From: Clostridiales bacterium
Lineage (GTDB): Bacteria > Bacillota > Clostridia > Oscillospirales > Oscillospiraceae
Length of the DNA: 5,392 nt
NCBI GenBank assembly: GCA_012728025.1
Contig: JAAYFX010000162.1
Span: forward strand, 1-5,392
Direction of reading: 5' to 3'
A program made the translations under genes and the position numbers. Position 1 is the stretch's first letter. Every line of letters starts with the position of its first letter. This document shows positions 1-5,344 of this stretch, piece after piece. The notes below the pieces were generated by a model. That model ran no database searches, was not told the DNA's origin, and saw only the letters and a program-made list of their open reading frames with translations.

Positions 1-1797
1 AGGCTCGGGAGAACCTGCAAGTCGGTGAAGAATGGTGACTACCATGGACCTTTGCACAGTGACTTCAGGGGCAAAATACCCCTCACCGACCCCATTCATA
101 AGCCCTTTGTCAATAGCAGACATTACACTTTGGTAATACCATGTACTGGGGTCAACATCAAGGGGAGTCTGGTCTATTTTTATGCGGCCTGCGGCCTTGC
201 CGTACTTTTCGGCTGTTACAAGACCCCTTAGCTCCTCTGTGGTATAGGCCACAAGGGCGTCCTCAAGAGCGACTCCGGTGTCGTATACAACGGCCTTTTT
301 AAATACTCCGTAGGTGTCTCCGCCAGAGGCAGTAAAGTCGTTTGTGGCTATGGTATAGGTTTTGTCCAGCTCAAGAGCCTTGCCGTTTACCTTTACGCTG
401 GTGATGCGCTCTGCGGAGTTTTTGGGAGCATGGTAGGTGGAGTCTTCATATTTTTCACCGTTTACATAGGGTACGGCGGTTTTTATGGTAAATTCTATGC
501 CGGAAACCTGAGGGAAGGCACCCACAGCCTCGGGGGTGCTGAAGGTGGCAGCAGCCAAGGCTTCAAGAAGCTGTTCCCCTGTAAGCTCCACTGTTGCAAT
601 GGTGTTACTGAAGGGGAACACTGTTGCCATGTCTTTCATGGTAATCTCTCCGGCTTTTATGGAGGCCCTTATTCCGCCGCCGTTTGTTATGGAGGCGTCT
701 ACTTTATCTTCACCTAAGGCAAAGCGAGCACCCCAAAGTATTGCGTCGGCGGCGAAGTCACCAAGATTTGTTTCCATGGTGCGCACACCAGGGTCACGGT
801 TGCCGTCCAGAAAAACCTCACTTTTTGCAAAAACGGCGGAAAGCTCTGCCTCAACCCTGTCGTTTTCGGCGCTTATGGCGGCGGCAAGGGTTTCGTCTGT
901 ATCAGAATAATCGGCGGCGTAAATTAGCCCTGCCGTATAGGAGGTTTTGTCAAGGGTGATAACTCCAACGTTGGAGAGCTTTTCTCCTGCGGAAACTATA
1001 AGGGTGTCCCCGTATTTATTGGCATCGTCGGAGCCGTCAAGTACGCTGTGGCTGTGTCCGTCGATGATAATGTCTATGCCGGAAACCTTTTGGGCAAGGT
1101 CTATGCTGCGGTTGGGAGCGCTGCCGTCTTCAATGCCCAAGTGGGCAACAGCGATGATATACTCACAGCCCTCGGAAATAAGCTTATCTACCTGAAACTT
1201 TGCGTCGGCATACATATCGTCCTCGGTGGAAAAGCTTGTGCCTAGAACCTTGTCGGGATGGGCCTTCGTAGCCGTTTCGGGAGTGGTTATGCCCACAACA
1301 CCTATTTTTCCAAGTACTGTATCAAAGCTTATACTGGGGGAGAACAAAGTGGTTTTTGTTTCGGATTTATAGATGTTTGCACTGATAAAGGGGAAATCGG
1401 CAAGGGTTTCCAAAGCCAAAAGATTATCCGTTCCCCAGTCAAACTCGTGGTTGCCGGGAACCATAAGGTCATAGCCGGCCATATTCATAAATTCAATGGC
1501 AGAGCTGCCTTTGCCAAGGTTTACAAGGGGGCTGCCCTGAATTGCGTCTCCGGCGGAAATGAGGATGACCTCGGCTCCTGCGGCCTTGTATGTGCTGCGT
1601 AGTTTTGCCACACCTGCCGTTCCTATGGATGTGCCGGCAACAGCCAAATCGGCACCATGGGTGTCGTTTGTGTGGATGATGACCACCTTGCCCTCAAGAG
1701 CTGTGCCTGCTTCCGGCAGAGAAACGGCCATTGCCGAAAGAGAAAACAGCATGGTAAGTGCCAACAGAAACGCAAAAATTTTTGTACTTTGCTTCAT
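1..1797 (-). CDS. Exported, SLH-anchored 5'-nucleotidase / 2',3'-cyclic phosphodiesterase (UshA/CpdB type), 3'-truncated by window edge
   Basis: A single uninterrupted frame of 599 codons reads leftward from ATG 1797-1795 and leaves the window without a stop, so the C-terminus is missing. GGGAGG (1807-1812) lies 9 nt before the ATG. Residues 1-24 are a signal peptide: Lys-2 and Lys-6, a hydrophobic core, and an AMA cleavage site before V25. The metallophosphatase domain follows with its motifs in order: HTNDTHG (42-48; D45, H47), GDAIQGSP (83-90; D84), GNHEFDWG (115-122; N116 and the H117/D120 catalytic pair), VAHLG (217-221; H219) and DGHSH (246-250). All di-metal ligands of the family are present. 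The C-terminal nucleotide-binding domain shows NGGGIR (372-377), VFPFSN (393-398) and TNDFTASGGDTY (485-496). From about residue 550 an SLH repeat begins (W553, G565, G569, G573, F575, P577, R583). By family knowledge it hydrolyses extracellular nucleotides to nucleoside and phosphate; the SLH part would hold it to the cell-wall polysaccharide. Exact substrate (5'-, 3'- or cyclic nucleotide) cannot be settled here. Confidence 0.95.
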   Translation of the reverse strand, partial: MKQSTKIFAFLLALTMLFSLSAMAVSLPEAGTALEGKVVIIHTNDTHGADLAVAGTSIGTAGVAKLRSTYKAAGAEVILISAGDAIQGSPLVNLGKGSSAIEFMNMAGYDLMVPGNHEFDWGTDNLLALETLADFPFISANIYKSETKTTLFSPSISFDTVLGKIGVVGITTPETATKAHPDKVLGTSFSTEDDMYADAKFQVDKLISEGCEYIIAVAHLGIEDGSAPNRSIDLAQKVSGIDIIIDGHSHSVLDGSDDANKYGDTLIVSAGEKLSNVGVITLDKTSYTAGLIYAADYSDTDETLAAAISAENDRVEAELSAVFAKSEVFLDGNRDPGVRTMETNLGDFAADAILWGARFALGEDKVDASITNGGGIRASIKAGEITMKDMATVFPFSNTIATVELTGEQLLEALAAATFSTPEAVGAFPQVSGIEFTIKTAVPYVNGEKYEDSTYHAPKNSAERITSVKVNGKALELDKTYTIATNDFTASGGDTYGVFKKAVVYDTGVALEDALVAYTTEELRGLVTAEKYGKAAGRIKIDQTPLDVDPSTWYYQSVMSAIDKGLMNGVGEGYFAPEVTVQRSMVVTILHRLAGSPEP

Positions 1798-1839
1798 TTT
1801 TAAAAACCTCCCGTATTATTATTTTGCACTGTATGAAAT

Positions 1840-1855
1840 ATCGCCCTATGGCGAT
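1840..1855 (-). other. Small hairpin in the nucleotidase leader
   Basis: ATCGCC and GGCGAT form a perfect 6-bp stem with a 4-nt loop, inside the predicted 5' leader and about 27 nt upstream of the GGGAGG ribosome binding site. No T-run follows it, so it is not a terminator. It might affect mRNA stability; no known riboswitch is recognised. Confidence 0.35.
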
Positions 1856-1883
1856 GCTATGGTGTGCCTTTGGCATAATATAC

Positions 1884-1913
1884 ATTATATCCTCCCAATT
1901 AGGGGCTTGTCCA
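1884..1913 (-). promoter_or_regulatory. Candidate sigma-A promoter of the nucleotidase gene
   Basis: Read on the minus strand, TGGACA (1908-1913) and a perfect TATAAT (1884-1889) are separated by 18 bp. The predicted start near 1877 would give a leader of about 80 nt. The spacer contains a short imperfect inverted repeat (CCC-AATTA-GGG on the plus strand, 1893-1903) that could be an operator, but it is too short to argue for strongly. Confidence 0.55.
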
Positions 1914-1962
1914 TAAAACTTTGCTAAAATATAGGAGATGAGGAAGGAAACAAAAAGCGGGC

Positions 1963-2619
1963 TTAAAGGGAGAGTATTATATCCCCTAGCTGGGAAACCG
2001 TTTCCGCAAGGGCCAAACTCCCCGCCTCTGAAAGCTCCTGCCGGCTGCCGTAGCCATAAAGCACACCAATGCAGTCTATCCCATGCTTAGCGGCACCCAA
2101 AACATCGTGGGAGCGGTCACCCACCATAAGAACCTTTGAAGGCTCTGTAATGTTCAAGGTTTCCAAGGCATATTTTATAACTTGGTCTTTTTTTGCCCGA
2201 CTATCATCAAAGCTTGCTCCGGCGATATAGGCAAAATGCTTGTCAATTCCATAGCGCTCAATTATCTCCCGAGCGGGTTTTTCCGGTTTGGAGGTTGCAA
2301 CAGCAAGGGTTTTTCCCCCTTCGGAAAGCCTTATTAAAAGCTTTTCAACATCTGGATACATCTCGTTTTCCAGAACCCCTTTTTCAGCATAATAATGGCG
2401 AAAGTCCTTTATCGCCTTGGTAGTTTCCTCTGGTGAAAGTCCATAATACATAGGAAAAGATTCTGAAAGGGGCGGGCCTATAAGGCGCTCTAGGCGATTT
2501 CTATCCGTCTCGTCTATCCCCAGTTTTTTAAGGGCGTATACGGCGGCATTCACAATGCCCTCGGCGCTGTTGCTTATAGTGCCGTCCAAATCGAAAAAAA
2601 CATAATCATATTTGCTCAT
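1963..2619 (-). CDS. HAD-superfamily hydrolase, phosphoglycolate phosphatase / 5'-nucleotidase-like
   Basis: A complete 218-residue protein. GAGGT (2627-2631) sits 7 nt before the ATG, which fixes the start; another ATG at 2624-2626 is out of frame. All four HAD motifs are present: D10-L-D12-G-T (nucleophile and acid/base), T109-S110-K111-P112 (motif II), K143/K144 (motif III lysine) and G167-D168-R-S-H-D172 (motif IV metal site). Residues roughly 16-85 form the helical C1 cap. The length and the IGPPL stretch (47-51) match the Gph/HAD-5'-nucleotidase branch rather than beta-phosphoglucomutase. No signal peptide is seen, so it is cytoplasmic, a Mg-dependent phosphomonoesterase. Phosphoglycolate, pyrophosphate-type substrates and nucleoside monophosphates are all handled by close relatives, so the substrate is open. 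It is transcribed toward the surface nucleotidase gene, 165 bp away, with no clear terminator between, so partial co-transcription is possible. Confidence 0.93.
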   Translation of the reverse strand: MSKYDYVFFDLDGTISNSAEGIVNAAVYALKKLGIDETDRNRLERLIGPPLSESFPMYYGLSPEETTKAIKDFRHYYAEKGVLENEMYPDVEKLLIRLSEGGKTLAVATSKPEKPAREIIERYGIDKHFAYIAGASFDDSRAKKDQVIKYALETLNITEPSKVLMVGDRSHDVLGAAKHGIDCIGVLYGYGSRQELSEAGSLALAETVSQLGDIILSL

Positions 2620-2655
2620 AGCTCATACCTCAAATTTTTGGATTTATTTATATAT

Positions 2656-2676
2656 TTTGCTCGGCGGAAGAGCAAA
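2656..2676 (-). other. Hairpin in the HAD-gene leader
   Basis: TTTGCTC (2656-2662) and GAGCAAA (2670-2676) form a perfect 7-bp stem around a 7-nt loop. It lies in the predicted 110-nt leader of the HAD gene, 36 nt upstream of its start codon. Neither strand shows a T-run after it, which argues against a terminator. Function unknown. Confidence 0.4.
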
Positions 2677-2735
2677 GATACTTAAAAGACCTAAGATGAA
2701 TATAACTTAATTTGGTAGATAGCTGATATAGGCAT

Positions 2736-2764
2736 ATAATATCACAAGGTAAAAACCTGTTCAA
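2736..2764 (-). promoter_or_regulatory. Extended -10 sigma-A promoter of the HAD gene, with an inverted repeat in the spacer
   Basis: On the minus strand TTGAAC (2759-2764) and TATTAT (2736-2741) are exactly 17 bp apart, and TGA directly before the -10 makes it an extended -10 element. The spacer holds AGGT-TTTT-ACCT, a perfect 4-bp inverted repeat (2747-2758). Predicted start near 2729, leader about 110 nt. The promoter faces away from the yjfB-like gene and is the best-formed one for the leftward genes. Confidence 0.65.
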
Positions 2765-2806
2765 GCGCTCCTGCGGGGATATTTGCCTTTATCCTCCCCC
2801 AAGGTC

Positions 2807-2834
2807 TTGTTTATTTCAAAAACCGTGATATAAA
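2807..2834 (+). promoter_or_regulatory. Candidate promoter of the yjfB-like gene
   Basis: TTGTTT (2807-2812), a 16-bp spacer and TATAAA (2829-2834) preceded by TGA give a plausible extended -10 promoter with a leader of about 25 nt. A perfect 13-bp A/T palindrome (2828-2840) overlaps the -10. A second TATAAT at 2838-2843 would start transcription within the ribosome binding site and is less likely. I could not find a good sigma-D (TAAA-N15-CCGATAT) match, although homologues are often in that regulon. Confidence 0.4.
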
Positions 2835-2865
2835 TTATATAATAAGCCAAAAGGAGGAATAGCAT

Positions 2866-3045
2866 ATGGATATAATGGCTATTGCCGCCGCCGGTATGGA
2901 TTTTAAGGCATCCCAGCTTCAGCAGGATGTGCAAGTTGCTCTTTTGAAAAAGGCTATGGATTCGCAGGAGGCTCAAGGAGCACAGCTTGTCCAAAGCCTT
3001 GTTGAGCTTCCAAATCCGGCAAGGCTGTTGGATATCAAAATTTAA
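2866..3045 (+). CDS. yjfB: YjfB-family putative motility protein
   Basis: A complete 59-codon gene with a strong AGGAGG (2852-2857) 8 nt before ATG 2866 and stop TAA at 3043-3045. The protein starts MDIMAIAAAG and then has an amphipathic helical stretch with VALLKKAMDSQEAQGAQLVQSL (residues 24-45, given in part here by its key residues K28, K29, M31, D32, Q38, G39), ending in a short polar tail. Length, the opening MDI and the LKKAMD-x5-GAQL pattern match the small YjfB-like family annotated as putative motility proteins, whose Bacillus subtilis member belongs to the flagellar sigma-D regulon. Its biochemical role is unknown. There is no signal peptide or membrane segment. It is a monocistronic unit: its own ribosome binding site in front, an intrinsic terminator directly behind. 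The next gene on this strand is a chemoreceptor, which fits a motility role. Confidence 0.85.
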   Translation: MDIMAIAAAGMDFKASQLQQDVQVALLKKAMDSQEAQGAQLVQSLVELPNPARLLDIKI

Positions 3046-3055
3046 ATGGTATCAG

Positions 3056-3092
3056 CTCAAGGCGGCGTGTTTTGCGCCGCCTTGAGTGTTTT
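3056..3092 (+). terminator. Strong intrinsic terminator of the yjfB-like gene
   Basis: CTCAAGGCGGCG (3056-3067) and CGCCGCCTTGAG (3075-3086) form a perfect 12-bp GC-rich stem with a 7-nt loop, followed by TGTTTT (3087-3092). It starts 10 nt after the stop codon. The other strand lacks a T-run after the stem, so it works rightward. It separates the small gene from the MCP transcript. Confidence 0.93.
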
Positions 3093-3170
3093 AACAGCAA
3101 GTAAAAAGGCAGGCTTAAAAACAACTTCCAGTAAGCGCAGCGCCACAATTGGATTATTTATGTAAAGCCA

Positions 3171-3199
3171 TTGACGAGTTGCAATAAAACAGTTAAAAT
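3171..3199 (+). promoter_or_regulatory. Sigma-A-type promoter of the MCP gene
   Basis: TTGACG (3171-3176) and TAAAAT (3194-3199) are each one base off consensus and are exactly 17 bp apart. The predicted start is near 3206, leaving a leader of about 155 nt before the MCP start codon. A TAAA at 3163-3166 with GCAATAA 14 bp further is a weak, probably coincidental, resemblance to a sigma-D promoter. Confidence 0.6.
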
Positions 3200-3210
3200 A
3201 AGGCTAAATC

Positions 3211-3246
3211 AGATTATGTCTTATTTTGCAGAAATATACATAATCT
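3211..3246 (+). promoter_or_regulatory. Two-part hairpin at the 5' end of the MCP leader
   Basis: AGATTATGT (3211-3219) and ACATAATCT (3238-3246) are perfect 9-bp inverted arms. Inside them TATTT (3222-3226) and AAATA (3232-3236) add a 5-bp inner stem around the loop TGCAG, with a 2/1-nt internal bulge. The structure begins about 5 nt after the predicted transcription start. It is A/T-rich and lacks a T-run, so it is not a terminator. As DNA the same arms could be a dimer-binding operator overlapping the transcription start. Confidence 0.5.
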
Positions 3247-3254
3247 TGCAGAAA
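3226..3254 (+). repeat. Direct repeat TTGCAGAAA, 20 bp apart
   Basis: TTGCAGAAA occurs at 3226-3234 and again at 3246-3254, exactly 20 bp apart, two DNA turns. The first copy forms the loop of the leader hairpin; the second starts at its last base and runs into the palindrome GAAAATTTTC (3251-3260). The spacing is what a cooperatively bound regulator would want, but chance is possible in A/T-rich DNA. Confidence 0.4.
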
Positions 3255-3271
3255 ATTTTCACTTTTTGGAA

Positions 3272-3298
3272 TGGCTCATTATAAAAGGTGGCGAGCCA
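3272..3298 (+). other. Second hairpin in the MCP leader with an alternative partner
   Basis: TGGCTC (3272-3277) pairs perfectly with GAGCCA (3293-3298) around a 15-nt loop. AGCC at 3294-3297 could instead pair with GGCT at 3313-3316, so the two pairings exclude each other. The second arm ends 52 nt before the GAGGT ribosome binding site. It does not resemble a riboswitch class I can recognise. Confidence 0.3.
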
Positions 3299-3361
3299 GA
3301 GGTATAAAAACGGGCTGACACTTTATATTCTGCTCGAGAAGATTATGAAAGAGGTATTGTT

Positions 3362-5344
3362 ATGGGAAAAAGAGGAAATAACGTACAAAAGCTAAAAACA
3401 AAGATATTGCTCCCCATGGTATCCCTTATTATGTCAGTTGTTTTAGTTATGGGCGCTGCCTCGTGTTATCTAAGCTATCAAAGTACAATAGGCAGTATCA
3501 GGCAGGCCATGACCTCAGCAGCGGAGCTTGCAGCAGGTGCGGTTTCAAGCGAAATATCAGTATTCACAAGCATCATAAGCGAAGTCAACTCAAACACCAT
3601 TCTTACCAGCCCCGAATCTACAAACAAGGAAAAGTTAAGCTATATAGACGGTCTGGTCGCCAAATACTACATGGTTTCTGCAATCGTAACAGACAGTTCG
3701 GGAACATCCCTCAAAGATTCTGTGAAATACTCCGAACAGGAATTTTATACCCGTGCGATAAAGGGTGACACTTATGTATCCTCGCCCATGTATAACGCAG
3801 ATATAGGAAAGCTTGTCATCGTCTCCTCCGCTCCCATAACTGATTCCAACGGCAGGATTAGCGGAGTAGTTTGCTTTGTCATGGACCAAACCATGATAAA
3901 CAAGACAATCGAAGGGATAAACCTCAGCGCAAACGGATATACATATATAATTGATTCCCAAGGAAACACAATAGCAGACCCTGATATTAATACAGTTATA
4001 AACGGTGAGAATATCGAGACGCTTGCCCAGACAAATGCCTCAATGGTAAGTTTAGCCCAGCTTCACAAGGAAGCAAGAAGCGGCAAATCCGGTGAGGGAA
4101 CCTATAAATATGACGGCGATTCCAAGTTTCTTGCCTATGCTCCAATTCCTAATACGGACGGCTGGACAGTCTGCATAAACACACCGGTGAAAGATTTTAC
4201 ATCAGGAGTTATAACCACAGCAATAGCAACAATAATTCTTGCACTCCTTTCTATGATTGTTGGCGCTGTTATAACAAATGTAACCTCCAAAAGACTATCT
4301 GACCCCGTTGCCGTTATCGAAAAAAGGCTTGCGCTTTTGGCAGAAGGGGACGTTGTTTCACCCCTGCCCGAAATGAAACTTACCTCTTTGGAACTTGTAA
4401 ACCTTACAGGCTCAGTAAATGCGGTTTTGAATGACATCGGGGCAATTATAGAAGATATGGGCTATGTCCTCGGTGAGATGGCAGAGGGCAACTTCACGGT
4501 AGAATCAAAAGCTTCGGAAAAATACATAGGCGATTATGAAGCACTTTTAACGGCAGAAAACATCATAAAGAAGAACCTTGCCAGAACGTTGAACGAGATA
4601 AACAGCGTGGCCGAGCAGGTTTCCGCTGGATCGGATCAAGTTTCCGCCGGCGCTCAGGCTTTGGCTCAGGGCGCAACAGAGCAGGCAAGCTCTGTTGAGG
4701 AGCTGTCCGCCACCATAAATGAAATTGCGGATCAGGTTCGCCGCAGTGCCGAGGAGTCGGAAAAGGCTAACGAGCTTACAGTTCAAACGGGAGAAATTGT
4801 CCAGGGCAGCGTTGAAGGTATGTCTCAGGTAAGCTCTGCCATGGATGAAATATCTGAAGCTTCAAGAAATATCAGCCGTGTAATAAAGGCCATAGATGAC
4901 ATTGCCTTCCAGACGAATATTTTGGCTCTTAATGCAGCGGTGGAAGCTGCTCGGGCGGGAGCTGCCGGCAAGGGCTTTGCTGTTGTGGCAGACGAGGTTC
5001 GAAACCTTGCCCAGAAATCTGCCGAGGCTGCAAAGAGCACAACGGACCTAATCGAAAGCTCCATAGCGGCGGTTGAAAAAGGCGGCGGCCTTGTTAACCG
5101 TGCCAGTGAAGACTTTATGTCTGTGGCGGAAAAGACACAGGAGGTCGTTTCAAGAATAGGGACGATTTACGAGCATGCTCAGCAGCAGGCCGAGGCCGTG
5201 GGGCACATTTCCATAGGTATAGAGCAGGTATCAAACGTTGTTCAGATGAACTCCGCCACCAGCGAGGAGTCGGCAGCCGCCAGCGAAGAACTTTCCAGTC
5301 AGGCGGCGGTGCTGAAAGGTCTTGTGGAACAGTTTCAGCTATAA
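3362..5344 (+). CDS. Methyl-accepting chemotaxis protein with dCache sensor and two HAMP-like segments
   Basis: A complete 660-residue receptor; GAGGT (3351-3355) lies 6 nt before ATG 3362. A basic N-terminus is followed by membrane helix 1 (about 15-37), an extracellular sensor of about 245 residues, membrane helix 2 (about 282-305), HAMP (about 306-358), a second HAMP-like segment (about 365-412, with EMAEGNFTV) and the cytoplasmic signalling hairpin (about 413-660). The sensor has the double-Cache layout: TDSSGT (110-115), the helix QEFYTRA (126-132), SSPMY (140-144), APITDSNGRISG (157-168), D175, and a second lobe with YIIDSQGNTIADPD (195-208). The signalling tip carries the family signature FQTNILALNAAVEAARAG (516-533) then KGFAVVADEVRNLA (537-550). 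Candidate methylation helices are at 437-450 (E440, Q441) and 632-644. No CheR-docking pentapeptide is at the C-terminus. It should sit in the membrane with CheA/CheW and steer flagella according to an unknown ligand. No other che gene is in view. Confidence 0.95.
   Translation: MGKRGNNVQKLKTKILLPMVSLIMSVVLVMGAASCYLSYQSTIGSIRQAMTSAAELAAGAVSSEISVFTSIISEVNSNTILTSPESTNKEKLSYIDGLVAKYYMVSAIVTDSSGTSLKDSVKYSEQEFYTRAIKGDTYVSSPMYNADIGKLVIVSSAPITDSNGRISGVVCFVMDQTMINKTIEGINLSANGYTYIIDSQGNTIADPDINTVINGENIETLAQTNASMVSLAQLHKEARSGKSGEGTYKYDGDSKFLAYAPIPNTDGWTVCINTPVKDFTSGVITTAIATIILALLSMIVGAVITNVTSKRLSDPVAVIEKRLALLAEGDVVSPLPEMKLTSLELVNLTGSVNAVLNDIGAIIEDMGYVLGEMAEGNFTVESKASEKYIGDYEALLTAENIIKKNLARTLNEINSVAEQVSAGSDQVSAGAQALAQGATEQASSVEELSATINEIADQVRRSAEESEKANELTVQTGEIVQGSVEGMSQVSSAMDEISEASRNISRVIKAIDDIAFQTNILALNAAVEAARAGAAGKGFAVVADEVRNLAQKSAEAAKSTTDLIESSIAAVEKGGGLVNRASEDFMSVAEKTQEVVSRIGTIYEHAQQQAEAVGHISIGIEQVSNVVQMNSATSEESAAASEELSSQAAVLKGLVEQFQL

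Noticed and set aside
25..1927. Several open frames on the plus strand (for example 430-717, 536-910, 1258-1602, 1559-1927)
   Set aside because: They lie antisense to the 599-codon nucleotidase frame, which carries every family motif. They have no family resemblance and no good ribosome binding sites.
1939..1962. Terminator just after the HAD stop codon (CCCGC followed by T-run on the minus strand)
   Set aside because: The T-run is there, but no stem longer than about 4 bp can be formed before it.
2761..2994. Minus-strand frame of 77 codons opposite the yjfB-like gene
   Set aside because: It overlaps the yjfB-like gene and the promoter region, has no plausible ribosome binding site and no recognisable sequence; a shadow frame.
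3056..3086. 12-bp inverted repeat as a possible insertion-sequence end or CRISPR repeat
   Set aside because: It is single, directly follows a stop codon and is followed by a T-run, so it is an intrinsic terminator. No transposase or repeated unit is present.
3163..3187. Sigma-D (flagellar) promoter for the MCP: TAAA, 14 bp, GCAATAA
   Set aside because: The -10 part matches CCGATAT-type consensus poorly, and a better sigma-A promoter overlaps it.
3206..3361. c-di-GMP riboswitch in the MCP leader
   Set aside because: Neither the GEMM-I nor the GEMM-II conserved core could be found; the leader is A/T-rich and its hairpins do not fit the known folds.
3635..5064. Minus-strand frames inside the MCP gene
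   Set aside because: All are antisense shadows of a strongly conserved receptor reading frame.
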